Below are positions 5,222 to 7,336 of a DNA stretch of 7,336 bases, piece after piece. The notes under the pieces are model-generated. The model saw only the letters and a list, made by a program, of their open reading frames with translations. It was not told where the DNA came from and searched no databases. Position numbers and translations under genes: made by a program. Every line of letters starts with the position of its first letter. Position 1 is the stretch's first letter. The DNA is from Fidelibacterota bacterium (GTDB lineage: Bacteria; Fidelibacterota; Fidelibacteria; Fidelibacterales; Fidelibacteraceae): the NCBI GenBank assembly GCA_023134755.1, contig JAGLUM010000381.1:1-7336 (forward strand). The letters run 5' to 3'.

Positions 5222-6672
5222 AGAGCGCAATTCCCCTTGGTTTCAGCGACAATAATTCTGGATTCCGGAGAATCTTTGCATACTGCCTCTTTCGGGATAT
5301 TTAATTCACGGGCTAAAATATCAATAATTCTTGGGCCGCAGAAACCACCCTGACAGCGTCCGCCCCCGCAACGGGCACGGCGTTTTACACCATCAATGGT
5401 GCGTGCACCGGCGAAGCGATGAATACTATCTACGATCTCACCTTCAGTAATGTTTTCACAGCGACATATAATACGCCCGTAAAGGGGATCTTTTTTTACG
5501 ATCTCACGGCGTTCTTCATGCGATAATTCATGAAAATGGATTCGTTTGCGACGTCCTTGGATATAATTTTCTTTTTGTTTCAATGAACCAAAATATTTCT
5601 GAACCAGATCATTAACATATAATGCAAATGCCGGAGCAGAACTTAGTCCGGGCGATTTAATACCCGCAACATCAATAAAGCCCGGTGTTTCGATATAATC
5701 ACGAATAATAAAATCGCCACTTGATGGTTCAGCGCGAATACCAGAGAACGTAGTAATTATTTGATTTTCAGGAAGTTCTGGCGAACTCTTAAGTGCAGAT
5801 TTCCAAACCTCAGAAAGACCTTCTACTGTAGTTTCAACCGCTTCTCGCTCCAAAATATCTTCCGCATTTGGCCCGATAATAATATTTTTATGTGCCGTTG
5901 GAGTAACCAAAACTCCCTTTCCACGATCGGATGGACATTGGAAAATGATGTGTTGAACAATATCGCCGGCATATTTATCAAGTAAAAAATACTCACCACG
6001 TCGCGCATTAATGTGAAATGCCGAAGGTAATACCATATCATGGATTGTATCCGCATAAACGCCGGCACAGTTTATAACACAGGCGGCTTGGATCTCTTTA
6101 TCCGGGGTGATAATTTTATACGCGTTATTTTCTTTTATTATATTTTGTACCGGAGATTGCAAATAGAGCTGCACCCCGTTATCTATAGCGTGTTCCATGA
6201 ATGCAATGCTCAGCTCATAGGGACTTACAACGGCGGCAGTGGGTGCAAACAGAGCGCCTATAATATTTGGATTGAGATGGGGTTCATTTATATGAACGAC
6301 TTTAGCAGATAAAATTTCCAAATCCGGAACACCGTTTTCTTCTCCACGCTTTTTTAACATTTCCAGGGTCTTCATGTCGTCCCTATTGAAAGCAACAACA
6401 TATGAACCAATACGTGTAAACGGAACATCCAATCTTTCACAGAGTGCGGAAAACATTGCATTTCCCTGCACATTAAATGCTGCCATCATTGTTCCCGGTT
6501 TTGCATCATATCCGGCATGCACAATTCCGCTGTTTGCTTTACTGGCACCATTGGAAATATCATTGCTTTTTTCCAGTACACAAACGGATATATCATACTG
6601 TGACAAAGTACTTGCAATAGCAGCACCGCTGACTCCCGCTCCTATGATCGCAATATCTACTTTCACACCCAA
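5218..6672 (-). CDS. FAD-dependent dehydrogenase with BFD-like [2Fe-2S] domain, GlpA-like
   Basis: A 484-residue flavoprotein of the DAO (D-amino-acid oxidase/glycerol-3-phosphate dehydrogenase) fold fused to a BFD-like ferredoxin domain. The FAD motif G-A-G-V-S-G is at 11-16, followed by E34-K-S and S44-K-A-N-S-G-I-V-H-A-G-Y (44-55), a hallmark of the GlpA/LhgO group. N-C-A-G is at 201-204 and G-I-K-S-P-G-L near 337-343. The C-terminal domain (about 395-450) has C-R-C-E (403-406) and G-R-C-Q-G-G-F-C (438-445), so Cys403, Cys405, Cys440 and Cys445 are the expected [2Fe-2S] ligands. The likely reaction is oxidation of sn-glycerol 3-phosphate to dihydroxyacetone phosphate without oxygen, with the next gene as partner; another 2-hydroxy acid or amine substrate is possible. 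The start is TTG with AAAGGA six bases upstream; a GTG at 6666 is the alternative, two residues shorter. It begins ten bases after the uvrA stop. Confidence 0.9.
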   Translation of the reverse strand: MGVKVDIAIIGAGVSGAAIASTLSQYDISVCVLEKSNDISNGASKANSGIVHAGYDAKPGTMMAAFNVQGNAMFSALCERLDVPFTRIGSYVVAFNRDDMKTLEMLKKRGEENGVPDLEILSAKVVHINEPHLNPNIIGALFAPTAAVVSPYELSIAFMEHAIDNGVQLYLQSPVQNIIKENNAYKIITPDKEIQAACVINCAGVYADTIHDMVLPSAFHINARRGEYFLLDKYAGDIVQHIIFQCPSDRGKGVLVTPTAHKNIIIGPNAEDILEREAVETTVEGLSEVWKSALKSSPELPENQIITTFSGIRAEPSSGDFIIRDYIETPGFIDVAGIKSPGLSSAPAFALYVNDLVQKYFGSLKQKENYIQGRRKRIHFHELSHEERREIVKKDPLYGRIICRCENITEGEIVDSIHRFAGARTIDGVKRRARCGGGRCQGGFCGPRIIDILARELNIPKEAVCKDSPESRIIVAETKGNCAL

Positions 6673-6678
6673 CGTATA

Positions 6679-6684
6679 TCCTTT
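6679..6684 (-). promoter_or_regulatory. Ribosome binding site supporting a TTG start
   Basis: On the minus strand AAAGGA overlaps the uvrA TAA stop and lies six bases before TTG at 6672, but twelve before the alternative GTG at 6666. Spacing favours TTG. No ATG is available near the conserved N-terminus of the flavoprotein. Confidence 0.6.
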
Positions 6685-7336
6685 ATAAAATTTCCTTCAA
6701 GTAATACCCCGTATAGGATGTTTTATGATCCTTCACGGTTTCCGGGGTTCCGCAGACGACGATCTCGCCGCCCTCATCTCCCCCTTCAGGTCCAAGATCA
6801 ATAATCCAGTCGGTATTTTTGATCACATCAAGATTATGTTCAATAATCAAAACCGTATTGCCTTTATCAACCAACTTATTAAGTACCTCAAGTAACATAT
6901 GTACATCCGCAAAATGCAGACCGGTAGTAGGTTCATCTAAAATATATAAAGTTTTACCGGTTCCCATACGGCTTAATTCCGTAGCCAATTTTACGCGCTG
7001 TGCCTCGCCGCCGGAAAGAGTTGTTGCCTGCTGACCAAGATGAATATATCCCAGTCCGACATCATAAAGGGTCTGTAGTTTGTTTTTGATGCGCGGATGA
7101 TTTTTAAAAAACTCCAGAGCTTCTTCAACGGTCATATCCAGCACATCTGCAATGGTTTTACCGCGATATTTTATCTCTAAGGTTTCACGGTTATAACGCT
7201 TGCCTTTGCAAATTTCACAGGTAACATAGACATCAGACAAAAAATGCATTTCAATTTTTTTAACACCGTCACCATTGCAGGATTCACAACGTCCGCCCTT
7301 GACATTGAAACTGAAACGGCCCGGTAGATATCCGCG
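6683..7336 (-). CDS. uvrA: Excinuclease ABC subunit A, C-terminal part
   Basis: The last 217 residues of UvrA, the damage-recognition ATPase of nucleotide excision repair. The reading frame stays open to the right edge, upstream of the internal methionine at 7249, so the gene is truncated only by the window; the whole protein is normally about 940 residues. Numbering from the edge, the C-terminal zinc finger is C17-x2-C20-x19-C40-x2-C43 (C-E-S-C...[10 protein letters not shown]). The ABC signature [12 protein letters not shown] is at 107-118, Walker B with the D-loop [10 protein letters not shown] is at 132-141, and the switch histidine is in I-I-E-H-N (His167). [11 protein letters not shown] (180-190) and the S-Y-T-G-Y-Y-L end are typical of the family. 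The protein looks intact to its natural end. Ten bases separate its stop from the next gene, so it may head or share the operon. Confidence 0.97.
   Translation of the reverse strand, partial: RGYLPGRFSFNVKGGRCESCNGDGVKKIEMHFLSDVYVTCEICKGKRYNRETLEIKYRGKTIADVLDMTVEEALEFFKNHPRIKNKLQTLYDVGLGYIHLGQQATTLSGGEAQRVKLATELSRMGTGKTLYILDEPTTGLHFADVHMLLEVLNKLVDKGNTVLIIEHNLDVIKNTDWIIDLGPEGGDEGGEIVVCGTPETVKDHKTSYTGYYLKEIL

Noticed and set aside
5222..5230. Longer GlpB-like protein starting at TTG 5230
   Set aside because: It adds only three residues, and the ATG at 5221 fits the same ATGA overlap seen at the two next junctions.
6374..6688. Plus-strand open frame of about 100 codons opposite the GlpA-like gene
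   Set aside because: It is the mirror frame of a strongly supported flavoprotein gene, has no recognisable motif and no context on that strand.

Overview
This is a compact, almost fully coding stretch of a bacterial chromosome with fairly AT-rich DNA. Seven genes read on the minus strand, and one truncated gene enters from the left on the plus strand. The gene set suggests an anaerobic or facultative member of the Bacteroidota/FCB assemblage (Bacteroidota, Ignavibacteriota or Marinimicrobia-like lineages). The pointers are a lipoprotein family S1 sulfatase of a GlcNAc-6-sulfatase type, a folK gene coupled to a bacterial-type deoxynucleoside kinase, a four-helix-bundle (23S rRNA intervening-sequence type) protein, and an oxygen-independent GlpA/GlpB-like flavoprotein pair. 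This placement is inference; no rRNA or other strong marker is present.

Layout in transcription order on the minus strand (right to left): the 3' end of uvrA (6683-7336, running off the window); a FAD oxidoreductase with a BFD-type [2Fe-2S] domain (5218-6672, GlpA-like); a pyridine-nucleotide-disulfide-type oxidoreductase (3971-5221, GlpB-like); folK (3477-3974); a deoxynucleoside kinase (2842-3480); a 67-residue single-pass membrane protein (2636-2839); a classical short-chain dehydrogenase (1823-2611); and a secreted lipoprotein sulfatase (223-1764). The first seven look like one operon. Gaps are 0 to about 25 nt, and three consecutive junctions are 4-nt ATGA stop/start overlaps. The sulfatase sits after a longer gap (58 nt) with its own strong Shine-Dalgarno sequence, and may be a read-through gene or a separate unit.

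At the left edge, bases 1-146 hold the C-terminal part of a four-helix-bundle protein on the plus strand, convergent with the sulfatase. The roughly 75 nt between the two stop codons contain a degenerate heptanucleotide repeat with eight CTT cores spaced 7,7,6,7,7,7,7 nt. It is the only non-coding structure of note in the window.

Functionally the operon joins DNA repair (UvrA), oxidation of glycerol 3-phosphate or a similar substrate (the two flavoproteins), folate synthesis (FolK) and dNTP salvage (the kinase). No wholly new system is evident. The best leads are the heptad repeat beside the four-helix-bundle gene, the unassigned substrate and electron acceptor of the flavoprotein pair, and the small membrane protein embedded in the operon.
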